In this document: one piece after another, positions 42,388 to 50,809 of the stretch
How positions within the stretch are numbered: position 1 is the stretch's first letter
Layout: every line of letters begins with the position of its first letter
Assembly: GCF_032926325.1 (NCBI RefSeq)
Contig: NZ_CP136709.1
Span: forward strand, 2,127,501 to 2,191,500
Source: Aestuariibaculum lutulentum
Lineage (GTDB): Bacteria; Bacteroidota; Bacteroidia; Flavobacteriales; Flavobacteriaceae
Length of the DNA stretch: 64,000 nucleotides
Reading direction: 5' to 3'
Notes under the pieces: generated by a model
Told to the model about the DNA's origin: nothing
Seen by the model: the letters and a program-made list of their open reading frames with translations, nothing else
The model's database searches: none
Translations under genes and position numbers: made by a program

Positions 42388-45000
42388 ATGAAGTCACAAG
42401 ATATTCGATCTAAGTTTTTAAGTTTTTTTGAAGAAAAAAAACACACAATTGTACCATCGGCACCTATGGTGTTAAAAGACGATCCAACCCTAATGTTTAT
42501 CAATGCGGGTATGGCACCTTTTAAAGAGTATTTCTTAGGAAATGCCGTGCCTAAAAGCAATCGTATTGCCGACACACAAAAGTGTTTACGTGTTTCAGGA
42601 AAGCATAACGATTTAGAAGAAGTAGGGTACGATACCTATCACCATACCTTATTCGAAATGTTAGGAAACTGGAGTTTTGGTGATTACTTTAAAAAGGAGG
42701 CGATTGCTTGGGCTTGGGAGTTACTTACCGAAGAGTTTGGTGTCGATAAAGATATTTTATATGTAACCGTTTTTGAAGGTGATAAGGAAGATGGTCTAGG
42801 GATGGATACCGAAGCTTACGAGTTATGGAAGCAGTTTGTTCCTGAAGATCGTATTTTAATGGGGAACAAGAAGGATAACTTCTGGGAAATGGGAGACCAG
42901 GGACCATGCGGACCATGTAGCGAGATTCATGTAGATATTCGTTCGGCTGCAGAAAAGGCAAAAATAGCAGGTAAAGATTTAGTAAATATGGATCACCCGC
43001 AGGTGGTTGAAATCTGGAATCTGGTATTCATGCAATACAACCGTAAAGCGAATGGAAGCTTAGAAAGTCTTCCAGATAAACATATCGATACCGGAATGGG
43101 TTTTGAGCGTTTATGTATGGTTTTACAAGGAAAACAATCAAACTACGATACCGATGTGTTTACGCCAATTATTAGAGAGATTGAAGCCATTACACATAAA
43201 GAATACGGAAAAGATGAAAAAACCGATATTGCGATTCGAGTTATTTCAGATCACGTGCGTGCTGTAGCCTTTGCTATTGCAGATGGGCAGTTACCAAGCA
43301 ATACAGGTGCGGGTTACGTAATTCGTAGAATTTTACGTCGTGCCGTGCGTTACGGATTCACTTTCCTAGATAAAAAAGAGCCATTTATTTACCGTTTGGT
43401 TGAGGTATTGGCTCAAAAAATGGGACATGCGTTCCCGGAGATTAAATCGCAAAAACAAATTGTTGAAAATGTTATTAAGGAAGAAGAAAATTCATTCTTA
43501 AGAACCTTAGAGCAAGGTTTAGTCTTATTAAACCGTATTGTTGATGAAACTAAAGGTGATACCGTTTCGGGTGAAAAAGCCTTCGAATTATACGATACTT
43601 ATGGCTTTCCAATCGATTTAACCGCGCTTATTCTTAATGAAAAAGGTTTAAAGTTAGATCAGGAAGGATTCAAAGTTCAGCTTGAAAAACAAAAAACACG
43701 TTCACGTGCAGCGAGTGAAATGAGTACAGACGATTGGACAATTCTTTACGACGATGCCGATGAAGAATTTGTTGGGTATGATACACTTACTGCTAATGTG
43801 AAAATTACACGATACAGAAAAGTAGTGTCTAAAAAGGATGGGGAAATGTACCAGTTGGTATTCAACATTACACCATTTTATCCAGAAGGAGGAGGACAAG
43901 TTGGAGATAAAGGATATATTGAAGCGGCTAATGGAGATGTAACTTATATTTTAGATACAAAGAAGGAGAACAACGTTATTATTCATTTTGCAAAAGAACT
44001 TCCTGAAGATGTAAATGGTACTTTTAAAGCTATTGTAGATGATGAAGAACGTGCGCGTACCGAAGCTAATCACTCGGCAACGCACTTATTACATCAGGCC
44101 TTACGTGAAATATTAGGAACGCATGTAGAACAAAAAGGTAGTGCGGTACAAAGTAAATCATTACGTTTTGACTTTTCTCATTTTTCAAAATTAACTGATG
44201 AAGAGTTACGTGATGTTGAAAATTTTGTTAACGCGCGTATCGAAGGTAAATTGCCATTAGAAGAAAAACGAAATATTCCAAAGGAAGAAGCCATTGCAGA
44301 AGGTGCCATGAGTTTATTCGGAGAGAAGTACGGCGATACGGTTCGTGCGATTCGATTTGGACAATCTATCGAGCTTTGTGGGGGAACGCACGTAAAAAAC
44401 ACTTCAGATATCTGGCATTTTAAAATTGTTTCAGAAGGAGCTGTAGCGGCAGGTATTCGTCGTATAGAAGCTATTACTCACGATGCAGCAAAAGAATTTT
44501 ATTTCGATAATAACCAAGCGTATTTCGAAATGAAGGCTTTACTTAACAATGCTCAGGAGCCGGTTAAAGCCTTACAGAATTTACAAGATGAAAATGCAGG
44601 TCTTAAAAAGCAAATTGAAGCCTTGTTAAAAGATAAAGCTAAGAATGTTAAGGGAGAGCTTAAAAGCGAATTAACCGAAGTTAACGGTGTTCAATTTTTA
44701 GCAAAGCAATTGGATCTGGATGCAGCAGGAATTAAAGATGTGGCGTTTGAAATAGGAGGCGAAGTTGATAATTTATTTTTATTGTTAGCAGCTGAAAACG
44801 ATGGTAAAGCTTTATTGTCTTGTTATATTTCTAAAAATCTGGTAGCCGATAAAGGCTTAAATGCCGGTCAGGTAGTTAGAGATCTTGGTAAGTATATTCA
44901 AGGTGGTGGCGGTGGCCAGCCGTTCTTTGCAACTGCTGGAGGTAAAAACCCAGCAGGAATTCAGGAAGCCTTAGAAAAAGCTAAAGATTTTATTGCTTAA
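42388..45000 (+). CDS. alaS: Alanine--tRNA ligase
   Basis: The 870-residue protein starts MKSQDIRSKFLSFFEEKKH and has the class II catalytic core (HHTLFEMLGNWSFGDYF), the editing domain with HSATHLLHQALREILGTH and CGGTHVKNTSDIWHFK, and a C-terminal DHHA1 domain with GGGGGQPFFATAGGK. It charges tRNA-Ala with alanine and clears mischarged Ser or Gly. Length and motifs match the normal enzyme. Confidence 0.97.
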   Translation: MKSQDIRSKFLSFFEEKKHTIVPSAPMVLKDDPTLMFINAGMAPFKEYFLGNAVPKSNRIADTQKCLRVSGKHNDLEEVGYDTYHHTLFEMLGNWSFGDYFKKEAIAWAWELLTEEFGVDKDILYVTVFEGDKEDGLGMDTEAYELWKQFVPEDRILMGNKKDNFWEMGDQGPCGPCSEIHVDIRSAAEKAKIAGKDLVNMDHPQVVEIWNLVFMQYNRKANGSLESLPDKHIDTGMGFERLCMVLQGKQSNYDTDVFTPIIREIEAITHKEYGKDEKTDIAIRVISDHVRAVAFAIADGQLPSNTGAGYVIRRILRRAVRYGFTFLDKKEPFIYRLVEVLAQKMGHAFPEIKSQKQIVENVIKEEENSFLRTLEQGLVLLNRIVDETKGDTVSGEKAFELYDTYGFPIDLTALILNEKGLKLDQEGFKVQLEKQKTRSRAASEMSTDDWTILYDDADEEFVGYDTLTANVKITRYRKVVSKKDGEMYQLVFNITPFYPEGGGQVGDKGYIEAANGDVTYILDTKKENNVIIHFAKELPEDVNGTFKAIVDDEERARTEANHSATHLLHQALREILGTHVEQKGSAVQSKSLRFDFSHFSKLTDEELRDVENFVNARIEGKLPLEEKRNIPKEEAIAEGAMSLFGEKYGDTVRAIRFGQSIELCGGTHVKNTSDIWHFKIVSEGAVAAGIRRIEAITHDAAKEFYFDNNQAYFEMKALLNNAQEPVKALQNLQDENAGLKKQIEALLKDKAKNVKGELKSELTEVNGVQFLAKQLDLDAAGIKDVAFEIGGEVDNLFLLLAAENDGKALLSCYISKNLVADKGLNAGQVVRDLGKYIQGGGGGQPFFATAGGKNPAGIQEALEKAKDFIA

Positions 45001-45009
45001 TAAATTAAT

Positions 45010-45036
45010 ATTCCCGCGAAAGCGGGAATCTTTTTT
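45010..45036 (+). terminator. Rho-independent terminator after alaS
   Basis: ATTCCCGC (45010-45017), loop GAAA, GCGGGAAT (45022-45029), then C and six T. It ends 2 bases before the GSCFA start codon, so it covers the place where that gene's ribosome-binding site would be. Confidence 0.8.
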
Positions 45037-45038
45037 AT

Positions 45039-45986
45039 ATGAAGTTCCAAACCGAAATACCATTAAAACAACAAACCAATAATCTGATAGATTATGATTC
45101 CAACCTATTATTGTTAGGTTCGTGTTTTGTTGAAAATATAGGAAAGAAATTTAGCTATTATAAATTTAAAAGTCTTCAAAATCCGTTTGGTATTTTGTTT
45201 AATCCCAAAGCCATTGAAACTTTAGTGAACAGAGCAGTTCATAATAAAGTTTATTTGGAGTCTGATTTGTTGTTTCATAATGAACAATGGCATTGTTTTG
45301 ATGCGCATTCTAAATTAAGTCATACTTCAAAAGGAGATTTGCTAAAGAATTTGAATGAGGCAATCCAACAAACTCATGAACAGATTTATTCCACGACACA
45401 TCTTATTATTACCTTAGGGACGGCGTGGTTGTATCGTTTTAAAGAAACGAATGCTTTTGTAGCGAATTGCCATAAAGTACCACAAAGGCAATTTGATAAA
45501 GTGTTGTTGACAGTTGAAGAGGTTAAAGTGTCTTTGGAGGAAATTAAAAGGATGATTAAGTCGGTTAACCCGAAAGCAAATATCATCTTTACAGTATCAC
45601 CGGTACGTCACATAAAAGATGGTTTTGTTGAAAATGCACAAAGTAAGGCGCATCTCATTTCTGCCATTCATCAGTTGGTGAATCAGGAGAATGTGTTTTA
45701 TTTTCCATCATTTGAAATCATGATGGACGAACTTCGCGATTACCGTTTTTATAACGACGATATGTTGCATCCAAGTTCGGTAGCTGTTGATTATATCTGG
45801 GAAAAATTTTGCAGTATCTGGATTTCAAAGGAAGCACAAAAAACGATGGAATCTGTAAATGAGATTCAAAAAGGACTTCAGCATAAACCATTTAATCCAG
45901 ATTCTGAAGCGCATAAAACCTTTTTGGGACGTCTTGAAATTAAAAAAGAAGAGATTCAAAATAAATTTAATCACATAAAATTCTAA
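45039..45986 (+). CDS. GSCFA-domain protein
   Basis: The 315-residue cytoplasmic protein has the family motif LLLLGSCFVENIGKKF near the N-terminus, LGTAWLYRF and the end motif DDMLHPSSVAVDYIWEKF, typical of GSCFA/SGNH-like proteins. The His of LHPS and Ser of GSC fit an SGNH-type hydrolase fold, but no activity is established. It follows alaS and could be transcribed by read-through past the hairpin. Confidence 0.88.
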   Translation: MKFQTEIPLKQQTNNLIDYDSNLLLLGSCFVENIGKKFSYYKFKSLQNPFGILFNPKAIETLVNRAVHNKVYLESDLLFHNEQWHCFDAHSKLSHTSKGDLLKNLNEAIQQTHEQIYSTTHLIITLGTAWLYRFKETNAFVANCHKVPQRQFDKVLLTVEEVKVSLEEIKRMIKSVNPKANIIFTVSPVRHIKDGFVENAQSKAHLISAIHQLVNQENVFYFPSFEIMMDELRDYRFYNDDMLHPSSVAVDYIWEKFCSIWISKEAQKTMESVNEIQKGLQHKPFNPDSEAHKTFLGRLEIKKEEIQNKFNHIKF

Positions 45987-46163
45987 AATTAATAGTACAA
46001 AACCTATAAGTTATGTGGGAATAAGTCTTAATTATAATATATTGGTTAACAACGTGTTGTGAGGTATTGCGGATGGTCTTTTTTTATAACACTTAATCGA
46101 AAAGTTCACATCTGTTAACTAAAATGAATTAATTTTATTAAGCTATTAATCAATTCATATTAG

Positions 46164-46217
46164 AAACATCAATTGCGGGGCTCGAAAATTCGATTATGCG
46201 GTTGATGTTTTTTTATG
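46164..46217 (+). terminator. Terminator-like hairpin in non-coding stretch
   Basis: AAACATCAA (46164-46172) pairs with TTGATGTTT (46202-46210), with an inner TCGA/TCGA hairpin at 46182-46193, followed by a T-run to 46214. No upstream gene on this strand ends nearby except the GSCFA gene about 180 bases before. Confidence 0.6.
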
Positions 46218-46311
46218 TTTATAAACCAATAACCTTTTTATAACTTTTGGGTAATAGTTTCTCAAAGTAATTAACCGAATTTTACAACTGTTTAGAATTA
46301 GTTGATTTTTG

Positions 46312-46352
46312 CATTAGTTAGGCTTTTTATGTCGAAGCAACTAGTGTTTTTT
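46312..46352 (+). repeat. Hairpin repeat copy 1
   Basis: CATTAGTT (46312-46319) pairs with AACTAGTG (46339-46346), and inside it GCTT pairs with AAGC; six T follow. The 41-base unit matches copy 2 at 46479-46519 at 40 of 41 positions. An ATTAGTTAG fragment recurs at 46365. The fold plus T-run resembles a terminator or the 3' end of a small RNA. Confidence 0.8.
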
Positions 46353-46449
46353 CATCTAAATTTTATTAGTTAGACGCAAACAAAACAAAGTTCATTTTAA
46401 ATTAAAATAAGCATAATATTTACTTAATCTAATTTCTAAATTACACTTC

Positions 46450-46457
46450 TATCTTTG
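46450..46457 (+). promoter_or_regulatory. -7 box (TATCTTTG) before hairpin repeat copy 2
   Basis: TATCTTTG matches TAnnTTTG exactly and lies 21 bases before hairpin copy 2. A transcript starting there would be only about 55-60 bases, ending in the hairpin and nine U. Confidence 0.4.
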
Positions 46458-46478
46458 TATTGCTATTAATCAAAATTA

Positions 46479-46522
46479 CATTAGTTAGGCTTTATATGTC
46501 GAAGCAACTAGTGTTTTTTTTT
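46479..46522 (+). repeat. Hairpin repeat copy 2
   Basis: CATTAGTT (46479-46486) pairs with AACTAGTG (46506-46513), with inner GCTT/AAGC, followed by nine T. It differs from copy 1 by one base (T to A in the loop), so the stem is fully conserved. The copies are 167 bases apart, same orientation. Confidence 0.8.
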
Positions 46523-46580
46523 GCCTAAATATTTCGCATTTCACCACTTTTAAATTCTAAAATAATATTTAATTTTAGGG

Positions 46581-47195
46581 ATGCGAAAAATATTATTAGG
46601 AGTCTTTATTACTCTATTCGTTTTACTGGTTATAAAATATTGTGAAGATAAGCGTCAGGAGGACATTACGCTTAAAGAGCATAGTGCCCTTATTGAAAAG
46701 GAAATTAAAAATGTCGGTAAACTGGTGGTTACCGAAGGGCGTTTTAGTGAAATTTACAACTACAAAAATTCCAAGGAAATATTAGGTGATTATTTTACTT
46801 CTGAAAAAACAGCATTGGTTGTTGTGAATGCCGATGTTACTGTGGCCTACGATTTAAGTAAACTGGAATTTAAAATTGATGAAAAACATAAAACCTTAAC
46901 GATTTTACGTATTCCGGAAGAAGAAGTGAAAATTTATCCTGATATAGAATATTACGATGTTCAGTTTGGGTTTTTTAATCCTTTTGAAGCTAAAGATTAT
47001 AATGATATTAAAAGTATAATAAACAAAACATTACAGGAGAAAATTGAAGCCTCAGAGATTAAATCTAATGCGAAAAACAGATTGGTAAGTGAATTATCTA
47101 AACTCTATATTTTAACTAATTCTTTGGGCTGGACTTTGCAATACGATAACACCCCCATAATGAAGGGCGATGAGCTGAAGAATTTGAAACTTTAG
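46581..47195 (+). CDS. DUF4230-family protein, membrane anchored
   Basis: The 204-residue protein has a membrane anchor at residues 4-19 (ILLGVFITLFVLLVIKY) and a DUF4230 domain (VGKLVVTEGRFSEIYNYKN, VVVNADVTVAYDLSKLEF, LGWTLQYDN near the end). The family's function is unknown. It lies 35 bases upstream of the enoyl-CoA hydratase gene and after the hairpin repeats. Confidence 0.85.
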   Translation: MRKILLGVFITLFVLLVIKYCEDKRQEDITLKEHSALIEKEIKNVGKLVVTEGRFSEIYNYKNSKEILGDYFTSEKTALVVVNADVTVAYDLSKLEFKIDEKHKTLTILRIPEEEVKIYPDIEYYDVQFGFFNPFEAKDYNDIKSIINKTLQEKIEASEIKSNAKNRLVSELSKLYILTNSLGWTLQYDNTPIMKGDELKNLKL

Positions 47196-47230
47196 TTTTT
47201 TACGTATCTTCATCCCGAAAAGGAATATTT

Positions 47231-47983
47231 ATGAATCAGGCTTACGTTACTTTAGAAGTTAAAAATAAAGTAGGATATATTGAATTTTATCATCCGCAGC
47301 ACAATGCTATGCCCAGCGATGTGTTGTCTGAATTAGAAGAAACCATTGTAAAAGCAGGAAACGATGAAACTATTTCTGTACTGGTTTTAAAAAGTGGTGG
47401 TGACAGAACTTTTTGTGCGGGTGCCAGCTTTAACGAATTAATTGCAATTGAAGATGCCAAAACTGGTGAGCAGTTTTTTTCTGGTTTTGCTAAAGTTATT
47501 AATGCCATGCGAAAAAGTCCTAAGTTAATTATAGGGCGTATCCAAGGAAAAGCAGTTGGAGGTGGCGTCGGTTTGGCTGCTGCTACCGATTATTGCTTCG
47601 CAACCCAATTTGCATCCGTTAAGCTAAGTGAATTAAGTATTGGTATCGGACCGTTTGTTATTGAACCCGCTGTGACACGCCGAATTGGATTAAATGCCAT
47701 GTCGCAGATGACCCTGAATGCGGAAACTTTTTTTACTTCGGAATGGGCTAAGGAAAACGGTCTTTTTGCAGAAGTTTTTGAAGATATTATCGCGTTAGAT
47801 AAAGCTGTTGAAAGTTTCGCTGAAAAATTAGCAGGTTATAATCCGGAAGCCTTGAAGCAAATGAAAAAAGTACTTTGGGAACATACCGAAAACTGGGATA
47901 CACTACTTAGCGAACGCGCCAAAATTAGCGGGACACTTGTTCTGAGTAAGTTCACCAAATATACTTTACAACGATTCAAATAA
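47231..47983 (+). CDS. Enoyl-CoA hydratase/isomerase family protein
   Basis: The 250-residue crotonase-fold protein has oxyanion-hole segments FCAGASFNEL and QGKAVGGGVGLAAATDY. Aligned with rat mitochondrial enoyl-CoA hydratase, the first catalytic Glu is kept (LSELSIG), while the second (Glu164 in the rat enzyme) falls on Gln in AMSQMTLNA. The protein may therefore be an isomerase or another crotonase reaction type rather than a standard hydratase. Its stop abuts that of the convergent phenylalanine hydroxylase gene. Confidence 0.85.
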   Translation: MNQAYVTLEVKNKVGYIEFYHPQHNAMPSDVLSELEETIVKAGNDETISVLVLKSGGDRTFCAGASFNELIAIEDAKTGEQFFSGFAKVINAMRKSPKLIIGRIQGKAVGGGVGLAAATDYCFATQFASVKLSELSIGIGPFVIEPAVTRRIGLNAMSQMTLNAETFFTSEWAKENGLFAEVFEDIIALDKAVESFAEKLAGYNPEALKQMKKVLWEHTENWDTLLSERAKISGTLVLSKFTKYTLQRFK

Positions 47984-49744
47984 TTATACTTTTACTGTAT
48001 TCTTAATAATTTCCAGACCATCATCAATGAGTTTGCCAACTTGGGGTTTGTTTTGTTTTATATGTTCCAAGTGATTTAGTATGCGTTCGCATAATAGCGT
48101 TTCATTGCCTTTGAAAGCCAATTCATATAACTCAACAGGAAGTAACCAATCCGTTGGGAAATGCTCAATAAGTTCATCGAGTACCTTAGTTCGTGAAATA
48201 GTTTTGTTTTTACCGTCGCGGTAATCTCTAACTTGTTGATAAAGTGATTCTAATTTTAATTGATTTTCTGTTTTTTTAATATGAATAGTCTCAGAAGTTG
48301 GTTTATGCGTAATTAAATCGAAACTGTTTAGGTCGGCAGGACCAGAATATGCAGAAACTACCGATTTACCAACCGCCATATCGTAAACGCCCCATTCCGG
48401 TTTAAATAATACTTTACTGTGATGTGTTACGGTACAGTTTTTAAAACTAATGAGAATGATTTTACCTTGAAGGTTTCGTTTGCCGGTAATGATTTCACCC
48501 GAAACAATAATATCGCCTTCAAATTCAAGTGTTACGGCTTCTTCTTCAAAAATATTATAAGCTTTTAAATCTCTAGGGCTCATATCTTCAATAGCGAGAT
48601 TGATGCCTTTCAGTTTTCCAATAGGAGAACCAAATCCTTTGCCATGGGTAAGTGTACCATGACCAACCAGCTCTTTTTCTCGATAGGCTAGAGCCGAAGG
48701 ACCTGTAGTTTGAATGTAAATTGGTAAGCCATTGTCTTCAATGACATCAGTAAATATTCCTGAAACTTGTATGCCGGTGCTTAATTCTATAGTTCCTAAT
48801 GCGTTTGAAGTAATTAATTTATTAACACCCATGAGTCCGCCTTTACGTAATGCCATAGTGTTGGCAAAGGTTTCTAAAACCAGACTTAAATGCGCAAAAT
48901 TTGGCGTTACATAAAGTTGAGGTTGCGGTTTGGTAATATCGAAATCCTGATACGTAGCTTCAATGGTATACGGTAGTTTTTCTACAGCATCTGTCATACA
49001 CCAGGCACTTTCACCAATAGATGATAAGAGTCCGGCGCCATAAATTTTTGGATTTTCAATCGAGCCGATTAAGCCATACTCAACGGTCCACCAATGTAGA
49101 TTTCTAATGAGTGCCATTTCACTGGGGTCACCCATGTTTTGCTGTAAATCTTCTACTTTTTGTTCTGCTTCAGTAATCGCTTCTTTTGAAGAATTAGGTG
49201 CCTCCTTTATTATGGATAGATGTCTAACGGCTTCATAAAGTTCATAATCTTTAGCCGAAGAAATCGCTTTGCAGCCAATTTCTCCAAATCGGCGTAAATA
49301 TTCAGCATATTCCGGATTTGCAATAATGGGAGCGTGCCCTGCACCTTCATGAATAATATCGGGAGCAGGTGTATATTCAATATGTTCTAATTGTCTAATG
49401 TCACTTGCAATAACCAGAACATTGTATGCCTGAAATTCCATAAACGCATTAGGAGGGATAAAGCCATCTACAGCTACGGCAGCCCAGCCAATGTCTTTTA
49501 AAATGCGGTTCATGCCGTACATGTTCGGTATACTATCGATAGAAATGCCGGTTTGTTTTAAACCTTCTAAATACGATTTATGCGCTACCGAACTTAAGAA
49601 GTCTACATTTTTACGCATCACGTAGCGCCAAACAGCCTGGTCGATCGCAGAATAATGCTCGTAATTCTGGGGTTTTATATACTGTAAAAGATGTTTTGGT
49701 AGACGATCTAAAATAGGATTAGATTCCACATTGTTTGGTGTCAT
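47984..49744 (-). CDS. Aromatic amino acid (phenylalanine 4-)hydroxylase, long form
   Basis: The 586-residue protein has a pterin-dependent hydroxylase core in its first half: iron ligands His132 and His137 (HEGAGH) and Glu222 (WTVEYGLIG). The start is set at the ATG at 49744, which opens with MTPNNVESNP; a frame 11 codons longer lacks support. Bacterial phenylalanine hydroxylases are normally about 260-300 residues, so a C-terminal region of roughly 280 residues with no recognised motif is attached. Similar long forms are known in Bacteroidota. The main reaction is expected to be Phe to Tyr using O2 and tetrahydropterin. Confidence 0.9.
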   Translation of the reverse strand: MTPNNVESNPILDRLPKHLLQYIKPQNYEHYSAIDQAVWRYVMRKNVDFLSSVAHKSYLEGLKQTGISIDSIPNMYGMNRILKDIGWAAVAVDGFIPPNAFMEFQAYNVLVIASDIRQLEHIEYTPAPDIIHEGAGHAPIIANPEYAEYLRRFGEIGCKAISSAKDYELYEAVRHLSIIKEAPNSSKEAITEAEQKVEDLQQNMGDPSEMALIRNLHWWTVEYGLIGSIENPKIYGAGLLSSIGESAWCMTDAVEKLPYTIEATYQDFDITKPQPQLYVTPNFAHLSLVLETFANTMALRKGGLMGVNKLITSNALGTIELSTGIQVSGIFTDVIEDNGLPIYIQTTGPSALAYREKELVGHGTLTHGKGFGSPIGKLKGINLAIEDMSPRDLKAYNIFEEEAVTLEFEGDIIVSGEIITGKRNLQGKIILISFKNCTVTHHSKVLFKPEWGVYDMAVGKSVVSAYSGPADLNSFDLITHKPTSETIHIKKTENQLKLESLYQQVRDYRDGKNKTISRTKVLDELIEHFPTDWLLPVELYELAFKGNETLLCERILNHLEHIKQNKPQVGKLIDDGLEIIKNTVKV

Positions 49745-49819
49745 GTTTTTAGTTTTAGTTGTAAAATAAAGATACAAATTATGTAAAACATGATTGATGA
49801 TAGCGTGTTAAATAAAACA

Positions 49820-49847
49820 AAAAAGCAACTTTGTAAAGTTGCTTTTT
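49820..49847 (-). terminator. Rho-independent terminator after DUF4136 gene
   Basis: AAAAAGCAACTTT (49820-49832) and AAAGTTGCTTTTT (49835-49847) form a near-perfect stem. On the minus strand it is followed by T-rich sequence, so it ends the DUF4136 transcript before the phenylalanine hydroxylase gene. Confidence 0.8.
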
Positions 49848-49855
49848 ATACTTGA

Positions 49856-50425
49856 TTATTTTTTTTGTCCCGGAGGATATTCAGCTAATATCTCTGCTAC
49901 AAACTCTTTTATAAGGGCTTCTTTCTTTTCCATATTTTGTGTTAGGTAGCCAGTTCCCATGCCTTGCCAAACCAGTTCCTTTTTGTTAGCATCTATTAGG
50001 TCAATATATAAAACACCTTCTGTACTAGTAGTTGCCGTTGGCTGATTCCAACCCCAGCCCCAACCTGGACCAAAACCTGCGCCATAAGGACCCCAGCCGC
50101 CCCAACCCCAGGCACCATAGCCCCAGGCGTTATTGTAAACATCGACACGTTGGTTAGATTTTGTAAATAGGCTAACTAATAAATCAGGATTTTCAGATTT
50201 TGTGAAGCCTTTTGCTAATAGCTCGGCTTCAATGGCGCGTAAAATTCGGCGTTTGTCTAAATCGTTAATTTCAGCTTTATCGATACCCGTTTTGTAAAAG
50301 GCAAATGTTTTATACGTAGTAAAATTGGCATTCTTATCGTAATCTGTAGCAACTTTAATCGAGCTACATGAGGTTACAACAAAGAGAAGTGCCAAAATCG
50401 GAGCAATTTTAAGTACATGTTTCAT
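49856..50425 (-). CDS. DUF4136-family lipoprotein with Gly/Trp-rich insert
   Basis: The 189-residue lipoprotein has lipobox Cys20 (VTSC), then SIKVATDYDKNANFTTYKTF and the DUF4136 body (LDKRRILRAIEAELLAKGF, PDLLVSLFTK, GVLYIDLIDANKKELVWQG). Between about residues 100 and 130 lies a Gly/Trp/Tyr-rich insert (WGYGAWGWGGWGPYGAGFG). The function is unknown; it is probably periplasmic or on the outer membrane's inner leaflet. Confidence 0.87.
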   Translation of the reverse strand: MKHVLKIAPILALLFVVTSCSSIKVATDYDKNANFTTYKTFAFYKTGIDKAEINDLDKRRILRAIEAELLAKGFTKSENPDLLVSLFTKSNQRVDVYNNAWGYGAWGWGGWGPYGAGFGPGWGWGWNQPTATTSTEGVLYIDLIDANKKELVWQGMGTGYLTQNMEKKEALIKEFVAEILAEYPPGQKK

Positions 50426-50576
50426 GATGCAATTTTTTTATAGTTATAGTAAATTTAATAAACTAAAAGTGAATAATTTAAACAAAGTAAAGTTTTAACA
50501 CAGCCTTTGTTGTCAGTTAAATTATATAAAAAGCATCAAGAATCGTACCAAGTAATTGGTTTACAGGTGTTCTGGT

Positions 50577-50741
50577 TTAGCGTTCTTGTTTGTTGGTTTT
50601 AGCATTAAACCCATACGGACAATGTCTGCAACCACTTTCGCAGCAATAGCCACGTTTTAAATGGTATTGTTCAGTAAAACAACGATAGCCTTCCGGGGTT
50701 AGGTAATAATCGCCTTCTTCAATAGGTATTATCTTTTTCAT
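50577..50741 (-). CDS. Small Cys-rich protein (DUF5522-like)
   Basis: The 54-residue protein begins MKKIIPIEEGDYYLTPEG and has a four-Cys motif CCESGCRHCPYGF (Cys33, Cys34, Cys38, Cys41), which could bind zinc or an iron-sulfur cluster. It resembles the DUF5522 family of short Bacteroidota proteins. The function is unknown. The start ATG is on the minus strand at 50741. Confidence 0.7.
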   Translation of the reverse strand: MKKIIPIEEGDYYLTPEGYRCFTEQYHLKRGYCCESGCRHCPYGFNAKTNKQER

Positions 50742-50809
50742 AGGGGTAAAAGTACTGTATTTTATGAGATTTGTAATATTTTTGGTAAAGTTCAGATTTT
50801 TAAAAAGAA

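Larger units (their letters stand above)
45987..46580. other. Non-coding stretch with three terminator-like hairpins
   Basis: 594 bases with no supportable gene. It holds a terminator-like hairpin at 46164-46217, a duplicated hairpin-plus-T-run unit at 46312-46352 and 46479-46522, and a TATCTTTG box at 46450-46457. The pattern suggests short non-coding transcripts. Confidence 0.6.

Noticed and set aside
42195..42575. 126-codon minus-strand frame upstream of and across the alaS start
   Set aside because: It overlaps alaS antisense and has no recognisable motif or normal composition.
46312..46522. CRISPR array
   Set aside because: There are only two repeat copies, 167 bases apart, with no regular spacers and no cas genes in the window.
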